Below are positions 1 through 8,008 of a stretch of 64,000 nt of DNA, one piece after another. This DNA is from Paenibacillus solani (lineage in GTDB: Bacteria; Bacillota; Bacilli; Paenibacillales; Paenibacillaceae): assembly GCF_001277345.1 (NCBI RefSeq), contig NZ_LIUT01000001.1:92863-156862 (forward strand). Reading direction: 5' to 3'. A model generated the notes under the pieces. It had not been told where the DNA came from. It did no database searches and was given only the letters and a program-made list of their open reading frames with translations. Made by a program: the position numbers and the translations under genes. Position 1 is the stretch's first letter. Every line of letters begins with the position of its first letter.

Positions 1-484
1 ATATCCATTTTATTCGGAGACAAGCGCGGCTAGCGTCGATGGGGCAGAGGGCACTGAACCCGTGGAGATTGTTTCCGGTGAGCCTGCAGATAAGGTAGAA
101 ATCAAATTTTTACTTAACAATTATATCGTGGGTTATGAGTATGACGGCTCATCCAATACGTACAAACGGTCGATCAACGGATCGCCGCATGTGGATCTGA
201 ATGACAATACACAGCTTGAGGCAGCGAATGTAATCGTGCTCGGCGCGGATCATAAGGTTCTTGATGATGTAGGCCGGCTGGCCGTGAACGTGGAAGCAGG
301 CGGAGAAGCGATGCTGTTTCAGCGTGGAGAGGTCATCCATGGACAGTGGGTCCATGCGGCGGATGATGCGATCCGCTTCGTGAAGGACGGTAAGGAAGTC
401 ACGCTGGTTCCAGGAACGACATATTTTAACATTGTACCTAATGATCCTTCGTTTGATAGTCATGTGACCATCTCGAATCCTTGA
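1..484 (+). CDS. yerB: DUF3048 (YerB-type) lipoprotein, C-terminal part
   Basis: The reading frame is open from base 2 and ends with TGA at 482-484, so this is the 3' end of a gene that begins outside the window. The visible 160 residues match my memory of the C-terminal half of YerB-family proteins: the stretches YKRSINGSPHVDL, ANVIVLGADHKVLDD and KDGKEVTLVPGTTYFNIVP are typical. Bacillus YerB is a surface lipoprotein of unknown function. The N-terminus and lipobox are not visible. No convincing terminator follows before the next gene. The family call is from recalled sequence and is fairly secure; the function is unknown. Confidence 0.8.
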   Translation, partial: YPFYSETSAASVDGAEGTEPVEIVSGEPADKVEIKFLLNNYIVGYEYDGSSNTYKRSINGSPHVDLNDNTQLEAANVIVLGADHKVLDDVGRLAVNVEAGGEAMLFQRGEVIHGQWVHAADDAIRFVKDGKEVTLVPGTTYFNIVPNDPSFDSHVTISNP

Positions 485-639
485 TAAATGGAAGGTAAAT
501 CTGGATACTTTTTGGAATAATATGTACGCATCCGGAGATGTTAATAGGCAAGGAATGGTCAGGGTTTCCACGCAACTTCTTTTTTGTTAGTTTCTTACAT
601 TTTTGAATGTTACTTTTCTATACACACCCTGCCGTGATG

Positions 640-648
640 TGATAAGAT
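640..648 (+). promoter_or_regulatory. Possible extended -10 promoter for the DUF47-pit pair
   Basis: TGATAAGAT at 640-648 has the TGn extension plus a TAAGAT hexamer. It lies about 65 bases upstream of the DUF47 start codon. No good -35 hexamer is present at 17 bases (ATACAC), as expected for an extended -10 promoter. I saw no clear Pho-box direct repeats. Confidence 0.3.
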
Positions 649-712
649 AGTCAAGGTTGTCTATCTTTATTACAGCGTTCGCGGCAATTTATCCAAAAAA
701 GGGGTTAAGAGT

Positions 713-1327
713 ATGAAGTTGAAGAAAAAGGATATATTCTTCCAAACGCTGGAGAATATGGCCGATACGGTGGTACAAGCCGCAGATTATTTTTCGCAGC
801 ACGTTTCCAATCTTCAAGATGTGCTTGAATTTGCCAATGAAATGAAAAAATACGAGTCCCAGTGTGATACCTACACGCATACCATCATTACTGAGCTCAA
901 CAAAACGTTTATCACGCCAATCGAACGCGACGATATCATGGACCTGACAACCAGCATGGACGATGTGATGGACGGATTGGAAGCAACGGCATCTCGCTTC
1001 TATATGTACAATTTGGGGAAACCTGACGAGTACATGGTACAGTTTGCCGAAATTCTGCGTCAATCTGCTTACGAAATTCAGAAGGCCATTCATCTGCTCT
1101 CGCAGAAGAAACTTCTGGCTATTCGTGAGTACACGATCCGCTTGAACGATCTGGAGAACCAAGGCGACGAGCTGCTGCGCATCTGCATCAAGGATCTGTT
1201 CGCCACCGTCTCTGACCCGATTCTGCTGATCAAGAAAAAAGAGATTTACGAACGTCTTGAGACGACCACGGACACCTGCGAAGACGTGGCAAATATGCTG
1301 GAATCCATCATTATGCGCAACTCGTAA
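713..1327 (+). CDS. DUF47 family PhoU-like phosphate transport accessory protein
   Basis: A 204-residue soluble, largely helical protein with the DUF47 pattern: conserved helix pairs, and the acidic stretches TPIERDDIMDLTTSMDDVMD (about residues 64-83) and ENQGDEL (about 146-152). DUF47 proteins are PhoU-like and in Bacillales are encoded directly upstream of a Pit phosphate transporter, which they probably regulate. That is the arrangement here: the pit gene starts 15 bases after this stop, so the two are almost certainly cotranscribed. The start is supported by an AAGGGG ribosome binding site just upstream of ATG 713. Family assignment is confident; the regulatory role is inferred from family and context. 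Confidence 0.88.
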   Translation: MKLKKKDIFFQTLENMADTVVQAADYFSQHVSNLQDVLEFANEMKKYESQCDTYTHTIITELNKTFITPIERDDIMDLTTSMDDVMDGLEATASRFYMYNLGKPDEYMVQFAEILRQSAYEIQKAIHLLSQKKLLAIREYTIRLNDLENQGDELLRICIKDLFATVSDPILLIKKKEIYERLETTTDTCEDVANMLESIIMRNS

Positions 1328-1342
1328 GGGAGTCTTTGAACA

Positions 1343-2332
1343 ATGGATACAACGATGTTAGTATTAGTGATTGTTGTTTTTTTGGCGCTTGCATTTGACT
1401 TCATTAACGGGTTTCACGACACGGCGAATGCCATCGCGACGTCGGTATCCACCCGGGCTTTGAAACCGCGAGTAGCGATCCTTCTTGCAGCCAGCATGAA
1501 CTTTATCGGTGCGATGCTGTTCACTGGAGTTGCCAAGACCATCGGAGGCAGCGTTGCTGACCCTACCAAGCTGGATAACGGGATCGAAATTGTTATTGCA
1601 ACATTGCTTGCAGCCATCATTTGGAACCTGGTTACCTGGTGGTTCGGACTGCCCTCTTCCTCATCGCATGCTCTTATCGGGGCTTTGGCAGGGGCGGTAT
1701 TTGTCGGAGCAGGAAGTGACAAGCTGAATTATGCCGGATTTACGGATATCGTCTTGGCGCTGGTCCTTTCACCGATTATTGCATTTGTGATCGGTTATCT
1801 GGTGATGCAGCTGCTGAAGATTATTTTTGCCAAGCGGAGTCCGCATACGGTGAACAAAGGCTTCCGCACCATGCAAATCTTCACTGCAGCACTGCAATCC
1901 TTCACGCATGGTACCAACGATGCACAGAAGGCGATGGGTATCATCACGTTCGCGCTGGTAACCTCTGGCCAACTGACCGAGATGGAAGTACCGCTCTGGG
2001 TTAAAATTTCGGCAGCGACCGCAATGGCCCTCGGAACGTCCGTAGGCGGCTGGAAGATTATCAAGACTATGGGTACCAAAATCTTTAAAATCGAGCCAAT
2101 CAACGGGTTCGCCGCTGATTTCTCGGCTGCCTCTGTTATCTTCTCGGCAACGCTGCTGCATTTGCCGATCAGTACGACACATGCGATTACTTCGGCGATT
2201 CTCGGCGTAGGATCCGCTAAACGCTTTTCCGCCGTTAAATGGTCTCTGGCAGGGCGCATTGTTGTGACTTGGTTTATTACGATTCCAATTACGGCTGTAC
2301 TGTCAGGAGTCATCTTTAAAATATTCTTCTAA
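1343..2332 (+). CDS. PiT-family inorganic phosphate transporter
   Basis: A 329-residue integral membrane protein with about ten hydrophobic segments. It carries both PiT signature repeats: GFHDTANAIAT near the N-terminus (about residues 23-33) and FTHGTNDAQKAMG about two thirds along (about 187-199). PiT carriers take up phosphate, or metal-phosphate complexes, by cation symport across the cytoplasmic membrane. The length is that of the short Bacillus form. It sits 15 bases downstream of the DUF47 gene, and a strong terminator follows, so the pair forms one transcription unit. Substrate is inferred from the family; no Pho regulatory site was recognised. Confidence 0.92.
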   Translation: MDTTMLVLVIVVFLALAFDFINGFHDTANAIATSVSTRALKPRVAILLAASMNFIGAMLFTGVAKTIGGSVADPTKLDNGIEIVIATLLAAIIWNLVTWWFGLPSSSSHALIGALAGAVFVGAGSDKLNYAGFTDIVLALVLSPIIAFVIGYLVMQLLKIIFAKRSPHTVNKGFRTMQIFTAALQSFTHGTNDAQKAMGIITFALVTSGQLTEMEVPLWVKISAATAMALGTSVGGWKIIKTMGTKIFKIEPINGFAADFSAASVIFSATLLHLPISTTHAITSAILGVGSAKRFSAVKWSLAGRIVVTWFITIPITAVLSGVIFKIFF

Positions 2333-2370
2333 ACATGAATTACTACACATAGAGAATGGATAGTTGTGGG

Positions 2371-2398
2371 GCCAATCAGGAAACGATTGGCTTTTTTT
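2371..2398 (+). terminator. Rho-independent terminator after pit
   Basis: GCCAATC (2371-2377), loop AGGAAAC, GATTGGC (2385-2391), then seven T. It ends the DUF47-pit unit. Confidence 0.9.
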
Positions 2399-2441
2399 GT
2401 GTAATAAAAGATATAGCTCATGAGAAAGGAGATATTCTATC

Positions 2442-3398
2442 ATGATTCGGACGCTGGCTATAACACCAAGCCATGAGGTGGTCACCGGGCTATCGCTTGA
2501 GGATATCCGCATGGACGATTATGCCTGGATCTGGGCAGATTTTAACAATCCTACTCCGGAAGAAGCACAGAAGCTGGAGAGTTATTTTCACTTTCATCCG
2601 CTGGCGGTGGAGGATTGTCTGCATACGCTGCAGCGGCCCAAGATGGATTATTACGAAGGAATGCAGTTTTTTGTTCTTCATGCGCTTCAGTCGGATACGC
2701 TCCAGGCTGTTGAGGTGGATCTGTTCCTGTCCGAGGCGTTTGTAGTCTCCTTTCACCAGCAGCCGCTGACCGAAATAGATGAGGCATGGGAGCGTATCGT
2801 TTCGGCTGCTAACAAGAAGGCGCTGGCGAAGGACGGTCCGAGCTTCACGGCGTATACCATTATGGATAAGCTGGTTGATCAGTATTTCCCAAGCCTCTTC
2901 GCTATCGAGGATGAGCTGGCGGATCTGGAAAGCCAAGGGGAGAAAGATTCGGTAGAGATTCTGATGAACCAGGTGTTTGCTTTGCGGGCAAGGCTGCTCC
3001 GCCTGCGGCGGACGGTTGTGCCGATGCGGGATCTGATGTACCGGATCGTGAATTCGCAGCATTTGGAGCATCATAAGCACCATGCTTATTTTTCCGATAT
3101 ATATGATCATCTGCTGAAGCTGTCGGATATGATTGAAGCCGACCGTGAGATGACAGCCGATCTTCGTGACAGTTACATATCCGTCAATTCTGACCGTATG
3201 AATACGATCATGAAAACCTTGACGGTCATCACAACCATCTTCATGCCGCTTACTCTGATTGCCGGGATTTATGGGATGAACTTTGTGAACATGCCGGAGC
3301 TGCACTGGCATTATGGATATTATTTGGTGCTGGTCCTGATGTTCGTGCTTGGCGCGGGCATGGTGGTGTGGTTTGTGCGCAGGGGCTGGTTTAAATAA
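2442..3398 (+). CDS. corA: CorA-family magnesium/divalent cation channel
   Basis: A 318-residue protein with a long acidic, helical cytoplasmic N-terminal domain and two C-terminal transmembrane helices (about residues 258-280 and 293-313). The CorA signature GMN (in YGMNF) sits in the periplasmic loop between them. CorA pentamers conduct Mg2+ and sometimes Co2+ or Ni2+. The GAAAGGAGA ribosome binding site before ATG 2442 fixes the start. It stands alone between the pit terminator and an unrelated secreted protein. Family is certain; exact ion preference is not visible. Confidence 0.93.
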   Translation: MIRTLAITPSHEVVTGLSLEDIRMDDYAWIWADFNNPTPEEAQKLESYFHFHPLAVEDCLHTLQRPKMDYYEGMQFFVLHALQSDTLQAVEVDLFLSEAFVVSFHQQPLTEIDEAWERIVSAANKKALAKDGPSFTAYTIMDKLVDQYFPSLFAIEDELADLESQGEKDSVEILMNQVFALRARLLRLRRTVVPMRDLMYRIVNSQHLEHHKHHAYFSDIYDHLLKLSDMIEADREMTADLRDSYISVNSDRMNTIMKTLTVITTIFMPLTLIAGIYGMNFVNMPELHWHYGYYLVLVLMFVLGAGMVVWFVRRGWFK

Positions 3399-3510
3399 GA
3401 GGGGAATGCGGATGTTCCGATCAGTTGAGTAAATACTAAAATAACCAACTTCTAGCGCTTTATGGGTGTTAATTATAAGAGAACCATGAAGAAGCTAAGG
3501 AGATGGAAAA

Positions 3511-3993
3511 ATGAAGGCCAAATTTATAGTTAGTCTTATAGCTGTAGGCATTATAGCATCTGCTTTAAGTTATGCGAGTGCAAATAATGCATCGAAACTA
3601 CCCGAGGATCCAAGGACCGAGGCAATTGCTGTCGTAGAAAGATATTTTAGTGATTTACAAAATGGTAATTTTGAAGATGCAGTAAGTATCTCTGATAATC
3701 ACATGTATAAAGATGAGAAAACTACTTTGGAAAGAACAATCTTAAATAACACTCACAATCATGTAGAGGATTTTGAGATTATTTCAGTGAATGACACTGA
3801 TCCTAGAAGTGTTAAAGTCTCTGTGAAAGTAGAAGAATCGGAAATTGGTGAGCTCCCACCTGTAACGTATGATGTTGATTTCAAGAACGGTAAATATAAA
3901 TTGCAATTAAGGACAGTGATTATTGATATGAACCCCTCTTCCCCAACCTATAAGGAAGTGGAATATAATAAGAATGTTCAACAAGTGGATTAG
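3511..3993 (+). CDS. Small secreted protein, possibly NTF2/DUF4878-like
   Basis: 160 residues with an N-terminal signal peptide (hydrophobic stretch about residues 5-23, likely cleavage after SYASA). The mature part begins with a helix (EAIAVVERYFSDLQNGNFEDAVSIS) and continues as a mixed alpha/beta region. That pattern is typical of small secreted NTF2-like or DUF4878-type proteins whose function is unknown. A good AAGGAGA site precedes ATG 3511. There is no lipobox. The DNA is more AT-rich than the flanking corA gene, which may hint at transfer. No operon partner is evident. Confidence 0.6.
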   Translation: MKAKFIVSLIAVGIIASALSYASANNASKLPEDPRTEAIAVVERYFSDLQNGNFEDAVSISDNHMYKDEKTTLERTILNNTHNHVEDFEIISVNDTDPRSVKVSVKVEESEIGELPPVTYDVDFKNGKYKLQLRTVIIDMNPSSPTYKEVEYNKNVQQVD

Positions 3994-4176
3994 TGTAACA
4001 CGTAATTTTTGATATGGATCCTGAAAATGGGTGAGTATAGAATTGAGCTTTATGGTATAGAAGAAAACTGCCCATAACCTGTCTCTCTATGAGCGTTCGA
4101 CTTGTGCTTCATGCCGATTAACTATCGTTTCTTGTTCCTCCTTAAGGGGTAAAGGCTTGCTGAGGAGGGACAGCAT

Positions 4177-4542
4177 ATGAAACTCGGGCTCAAACCACAT
4201 CACAAGAAGCGTTCATCGCGTCAACCAGATGGGCCATTGCGTTCCCGGCTGCTTCGCTTTGCAAGGATAAGAGAACGAAATCAAAACCGCAAACTCGCTG
4301 TGACAAATCGTTACGAGGTAGGCATGGTCATCAGCGAGATCCTGACGGGATTGTTGTTTATTGCTGGGAGCATTCTCATGTTCTATCCCCAGATGAAGAG
4401 AATTCCGACAGTTCTGTATTTGTTGGGAAGTATTACAATGCTGCTGCGTTCCGGTTTGCGTGGCTCTTATTGGTTCCAGTTCAAATCACATAAGCATGTC
4501 GATTCTGCTGAAACCGATTCTGAGGGAGACTGGACACGTTGA
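4177..4542 (+). CDS. YrhK-like two-helix membrane protein
   Basis: 121 residues. The N-terminal 45 are strongly basic (KPHHKKRSSRQ and RFARIRERNQNRK), followed by two predicted membrane helices (about residues 52-70 and 76-92). The membrane part, NRYEVGMVISEILTGLLF then GSILMFYP and LYLLGSITMLLRSGLRG, resembles the YrhK domain, whose function is unknown. A GAGGAGGGA ribosome binding site precedes ATG 4177. It converges with the Gly/Arg-rich gene on the other strand. The YrhK resemblance is from memory and needs a profile search. Confidence 0.55.
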   Translation: MKLGLKPHHKKRSSRQPDGPLRSRLLRFARIRERNQNRKLAVTNRYEVGMVISEILTGLLFIAGSILMFYPQMKRIPTVLYLLGSITMLLRSGLRGSYWFQFKSHKHVDSAETDSEGDWTR

Positions 4543-4566
4543 ATGGATATCTGATATGAACGAAGA

Positions 4567-4602
4567 GCAGGCTCCAGTCCAAAAAGACAGACTGGAGCCT
4601 GC
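4567..4602. terminator. Bidirectional hairpin between convergent genes
   Basis: A perfect 13-bp stem (4567-4579 with 4590-4602) and a 10-base loop lie between two convergent genes. T-runs on either side are weak, so it may act as a mRNA 3'-end stabiliser as much as a terminator. Confidence 0.65.
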
Positions 4603-4730
4603 TGCATGATGTATGTTGTTGCCCTGCACCAATGCATATGGTGTGTATCAACTCAGCTGCGTTCAGGCATCAGGGCAGGCTGACAGAGTCGCCAGCAATT
4701 TTCGTGAGTTCGAGCGCATTTCATCATAGT

Positions 4731-5324
4731 CTAGCGGCGGCGCCTATTCTTGGAGGAGCCAGAGGTCCTGCGCGAGCCGGACCGGCGTCTGCTTCCAGAG
4801 GAGCGGCGCTTTCTCGGCTTATATTCGTAGCCGTCGTCAAGGTCAGTATGGTTGGCTGAGGAACCGCTGCCGCCTTTCTTCTTGCCCAGTGCACCTGCCA
4901 GCACGGAGAACATGGGGGCAAGCTGCTGGAAGCCCTGCACCACTTTTTGCACCTTGCCGATGTTGTTGACGATACCGTCAATGCCTCCCATTCGGTCGAT
5001 GAGGCCCTTGATGTCGTTCATATTGCTGACTCCAAGCCCGCCGAGAAGCTTGCTTAATCCGCCCCCGCCGCCGCCCCCTCCGAGGAGACTTGCAAGGCCT
5101 CCGCCCCCGCCGGAATTTGTGGATGGAGCTAGAGCTGAAGCCGAGGCCTCCATTTCGGGAGCAGTGTCGGTATAAGGATACAATGCGGTTTCACCAACTT
5201 CGGGATAATCGCTGTATGGAGCAATGCCAGGGTATGGCGATGGCGTCTGCGGCGGTGATTCATATTCACTAAGTGAGCGAGTGGAAACGGGTCGGCGATG
5301 ATAGTAGTGCGATTGACGAGTCAT
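4731..5324 (-). CDS. Gly-rich, Arg/Ser-tailed low-complexity protein (YqfQ/VrrA-like architecture)
   Basis: 197 residues of unusual composition. The first 60 are rich in Tyr, Pro and Ser. Next comes a run of glycines interrupted by LASLL and LSKLL (about residues 73-96), and then an ordered helical block (DIKGLIDRMGGIDGIVNNI, FQQLAPMFSVLAGALG). The last 40 residues are a basic Arg/Ser tail with SGSRR repeats. The layout resembles the YqfQ/VrrA proteins of Bacillus, but I cannot confirm homology. There is no signal peptide. A basic tail of this kind could bind nucleic acid or an acidic polymer, which is speculation. An AAAGGAAAG site precedes the start, and TATAGT lies upstream as a possible -10. 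Confidence 0.65.
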   Translation of the reverse strand: MTRQSHYYHRRPVSTRSLSEYESPPQTPSPYPGIAPYSDYPEVGETALYPYTDTAPEMEASASALAPSTNSGGGGGLASLLGGGGGGGGLSKLLGGLGVSNMNDIKGLIDRMGGIDGIVNNIGKVQKVVQGFQQLAPMFSVLAGALGKKKGGSGSSANHTDLDDGYEYKPRKRRSSGSRRRSGSRRTSGSSKNRRRR

Positions 5325-5533
5325 AATATCACTTTCCTTTTTGAGTTAAGATACTATACTGTATGATACGGGCGGGCGATAGGTTTAGGCGAATACCCCG
5401 ATTTTCGGGATAGGAGCGGAATCGGGCGATGGCCCAGAAGACTTGAAGCGTCTTTTGCCGGTGCGAGATGAGCTGGAATGTGACGAAGGACCTAGGGGAA
5501 TGGTCGTCCTGTAGCGCGTGAAATCGTTAATGC

Positions 5534-5563
5534 TTGAAAATACTATATCCGCTCGGGTACAAT
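5534..5563 (+). promoter_or_regulatory. Sigma-A promoter of yerC
   Basis: TTGAAA (5534-5539), an 18-base spacer, then TACAAT (5558-5563). Transcription would start near 5570, downstream of an in-frame ATG at 5562, so that ATG cannot be used from this transcript. This supports the GTG at 5610 as the yerC start. Confidence 0.7.
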
Positions 5564-5609
5564 GAGAGTGCAAGTGTTATACACAGTAACAATAGGGGAT
5601 GATCATCCA

Positions 5610-5900
5610 GTGCAATTAAAGAAGCTAAATGATAAAAGCATCGATCAATTATTCGAAGCGATACTTACTCTGGGCAGCGTGGAAGAATGCTATGTATTCT
5701 TCGATGATCTCTGCACCGTGAACGAAATCCAGTCCTTGTCGCAGCGGCTAGAAGTAGCGCGTATGCTTGGCAAGGGATGCACATACAACCAGATTGAAGC
5801 CGAAACGGGAGCAAGCACGGCAACCATCTCGCGTGTGAAGCGCTGCCTGAATTACGGCAATGACGGTTATAAAATGACGCTGGAGCGCCTGGGACGTTAG
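5610..5900 (+). CDS. yerC: YerC/YecD family TrpR-related regulator
   Basis: A small DNA-binding protein of the TrpR-like superfamily. The ECYVFFDDLCTVNEIQSLSQ block and the helix-turn-helix ETGASTATISRVKRCLNYG are hallmarks of Bacillus YerC. I chose GTG 5610 (96 residues) over the upstream in-frame ATG 5562 for two reasons. AGGGGAT at 5594-5600 is well placed for the GTG. The ATG lies inside the -10 box of the only good promoter, and the protein then begins as YerC does (MQLKKLNDKSIDQLF). The target of YerC is not established. Only 3 bases separate it from the chelatase gene, so it leads a three-gene unit with 5904 and 6687. Confidence 0.88.
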   Translation: MQLKKLNDKSIDQLFEAILTLGSVEECYVFFDDLCTVNEIQSLSQRLEVARMLGKGCTYNQIEAETGASTATISRVKRCLNYGNDGYKMTLERLGR

Positions 5901-5903
5901 GTT

Positions 5904-6668
5904 ATGATGAAGCCAGGTGTGCTGGTCATTAGCCATGGTTCACGTGAACGGAAATGGGTATCGCTGGTGGACGAAGCTGTAAAGCAGATGGCATCATACT
6001 TAGATATACCGGTCGTATCTTCATACCTGGAATTGGTAGAGGGCCGTCTGATTCAGGACGGCATATCGGCCTTGGAAGACCAGGGTGTCACCGACATTGT
6101 GGTCATTCCGTTATTTGTTTCGTCCGGCAGCACGCATGTCGATGAAATCGCTTATGCTATAGGAGCAAAGGCAGCGCCGGACATGGATACGGACCTGGCA
6201 CCATTCAGGGTCCGTTCCCGGGTTCATTTTGGTACACCGATCGATGATGACCCCGAGATTGCATGTATGGTGTGGGATAAGGTAAGAGAGTTGTCGGTTA
6301 ACCCGGAGAAGGAAGTTATTCTCCTCGTTGGGCATGGCAGCAGACATGATCTGTTTCGCCGCCGCTGGGAAAAGGGTATTAACTCATTGGCACGGAGAGT
6401 TAGCGAGGTAAGCGGTACAAGCGCGGATTATGCCTTACTCAGTCCCGGCGATGTGCGGGACAAAGTAACAGCATGGATGGAGCGCGGCTGCGAAGTAATT
6501 GTGGCTCCGCTTTTTTTGAGTGAGGGATATTTTACGGAGAAGGTAATCCCTGACCGACTCGAGGGACTGGAGTGCCGTTATTCAGGCCGAACCCTGCTTC
6601 CACATCCGCTGCTGCCGCAGTGGATGGAGTCACAGGCGAAGCTTCTTCTTAAATCCTTGAAAACATAA
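5904..6668 (+). CDS. CbiX-type sirohydrochlorin chelatase family protein
   Basis: 254 residues made of two tandem CbiX-like domains. Each begins with a strand followed by a histidine motif: VISHGSRERK near residue 10 and LVGHGSRHDLFRRRW near 147, with HVDE near 77. In class II chelatases such His residues bind the metal inserted into sirohydrochlorin (Co for cobalamin, Fe for siroheme). No other corrin or siroheme gene is in the window, so the metal cannot be assigned. It begins 3 bases after yerC and is followed 18 bases later by the lipid kinase gene, implying cotranscription. Two ATGs are adjacent at the start. Confidence 0.82.
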   Translation: MMKPGVLVISHGSRERKWVSLVDEAVKQMASYLDIPVVSSYLELVEGRLIQDGISALEDQGVTDIVVIPLFVSSGSTHVDEIAYAIGAKAAPDMDTDLAPFRVRSRVHFGTPIDDDPEIACMVWDKVRELSVNPEKEVILLVGHGSRHDLFRRRWEKGINSLARRVSEVSGTSADYALLSPGDVRDKVTAWMERGCEVIVAPLFLSEGYFTEKVIPDRLEGLECRYSGRTLLPHPLLPQWMESQAKLLLKSLKT

Positions 6669-6686
6669 GTAGGTGGCGTATCGTTC

Positions 6687-7568
6687 ATGAGAAATGCAAG
6701 GTTAATCTATAACCCGACCTCCGGCCGGGAGGAAATGAAGCGTCGGCTTGCTGATATATTGAACCGTCTGGACAGTGCTGGCATTGAGACTTCCTGTCAT
6801 GCCACAACCGGAGAAGGGGATGCGACCCGGGAAGCGGCAGATGCCGTTGAACGCGGGTATGATCTTGTCATCGCCGCCGGTGGCGACGGTACGCTCAATG
6901 AGGTCATTAACGGAATGGCTGGCAAGGATAATCTTCCGCCACTGGGTATTTTTCCGCTGGGAACAACGAATGATTTTGCGCGCGCACTCGGCATCTCGAG
7001 AAATTGGGAGGAGTACTGCGATCAGGTGATTCGAGGCGAGACGCGTCCGATTGACGTTGGTAAAGCGAATGACCGTTACTTCATTAATATTGCGGGCGGA
7101 GGCACGCTGACCGAGCTCACTTATGAGGTGCCCAGCAAGCTGAAGACGATGATTGGGCAGTTGGCGTATTACCTGAAGGGGATTGAGAAAATGGTCAGTC
7201 TCACGCCGCAGGAGCTTATTATCAACGCCAGCGGTCATCAGGCAATTCATGATGAATTCATGGTGTTCCTCATTGCCAATAGCAACTCGGTCGGCGGTTT
7301 CGACAAAATCGCGCCGGGCGCGAGCATTGATGACGGCTTGTTCGATGTCATTGCTTTGCGCAAATGCAATCTTGCGGAGTTCGTTCGCGTTGCGACGCTT
7401 GCTCTTCGAGGCGAGCATATCAATGACAAGAAGATCGTGCATTTCCGCACCGACTATATGGAGGTTGTCTCTCCGGGACAGGTTCAGCTGAACCTGGACG
7501 GTGAGTTCGGCGGCGTCCTGCCGGGTACATTTAGTGTGCTTCCGCATCATATCCGGATTTTTGGCTGA
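6687..7568 (+). CDS. dagK: Diacylglycerol kinase-family lipid kinase
   Basis: 293 residues with the DAGK catalytic signature GGDGTLNEV at residues 65-73, NPTSG at 9-13 and the FPLGTTNDFARALGI segment after it. DgkB-type enzymes phosphorylate diacylglycerol using ATP at the inner membrane face, recycling lipid from lipoteichoic acid synthesis. The motif set and length fit DgkB/YerQ, and in Bacillus yerQ also lies near yerB, yerC and the rRNA methyltransferase gene yefA, matching the order here. The RBS is a modest AGGTGG. Substrate specificity is inferred from family and synteny. Confidence 0.87.
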   Translation: MRNARLIYNPTSGREEMKRRLADILNRLDSAGIETSCHATTGEGDATREAADAVERGYDLVIAAGGDGTLNEVINGMAGKDNLPPLGIFPLGTTNDFARALGISRNWEEYCDQVIRGETRPIDVGKANDRYFINIAGGGTLTELTYEVPSKLKTMIGQLAYYLKGIEKMVSLTPQELIINASGHQAIHDEFMVFLIANSNSVGGFDKIAPGASIDDGLFDVIALRKCNLAEFVRVATLALRGEHINDKKIVHFRTDYMEVVSPGQVQLNLDGEFGGVLPGTFSVLPHHIRIFG

Positions 7569-7782
7569 GTTAAGGCCTTGGGTAATGGATAGCAGCGGCA
7601 GTGCCCGAAATTCAGTGGTGGGCGGTCGATTTGTGCTAAATATCTTTCTCAGACCGACCCTATGGGTCGGATAGGCAGGCGAACCGTGTGATGAGTTATG
7701 GAGAAAAGTGGAATTATTCAACATTCCCCGGTTCGGCTCTTGTCTATTGTAAGGAAATGAATGGATTTACAAGCTGGATGGA

Positions 7783-7811
7783 TTGAATAAGATACAGGGC
7801 TCCCGTATAAT
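7783..7811 (+). promoter_or_regulatory. Strong sigma-A promoter in the dagK-rlmD gap
   Basis: TTGAAT (7783-7788), a 17-base spacer, then a perfect TATAAT (7806-7811). Transcription should start near 7818, almost 190 bases before the rlmD start codon and directly in front of a hairpin pair. The rest of the 440-base gap holds no gene I can support. A short hairpin without a T-tract (CCGACCC-tat-GGGTCGG) lies at about 7654-7670. Confidence 0.75.
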
Positions 7812-7820
7812 GATGGACGT

Positions 7821-7857
7821 GAGCTTTGTACGATAAGCTCCCCGAAGGGAGCTTTTT
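7821..7857 (+). terminator. Leader terminator with overlapping alternative hairpin
   Basis: AGCTCCC (7836-7842), tetraloop CGAA, GGGAGCT (7847-7853) and a T-run to 7857 make a compact terminator starting less than 20 bases after the predicted transcription start. GAGCTT (7821-7826) can instead pair with AAGCTC (7835-7840), which would break the terminator stem. The two structures are mutually exclusive, so this may be an attenuator for rlmD. It may instead simply end a tiny transcript. Confidence 0.65.
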
Positions 7858-8008
7858 GTTGTTTAGGTTATAAGTTGTTTGAGATTAATGCGGCAAGTGA
7901 AGAAAGCTAACGGAAGCGCTATTCGGCTCGATTATGGATGGAGCTCCGATGGGGAATATAGAGTAGTAGTAAGCGACAAGTTGAACGGAAAGAAGTGAAC
8001 AGCACATC

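Noticed and set aside
149..571. Minus-strand open frame across the yerB end
   Set aside because: It is the antisense shadow of the conserved DUF3048 frame, with no RBS and implausible composition.
4632..5175. Plus-strand Pro/Pro-rich and Ala-rich frames opposite the Gly/Arg-rich gene
   Set aside because: They are reverse-complement reflections of its Gly and Arg codons; the minus-strand frame has an RBS and ordered segments.
6702..7724. 340-codon minus-strand frame opposite dagK
   Set aside because: The plus strand carries the GGDGTLNEV kinase motif; the antisense frame has no recognisable protein features.
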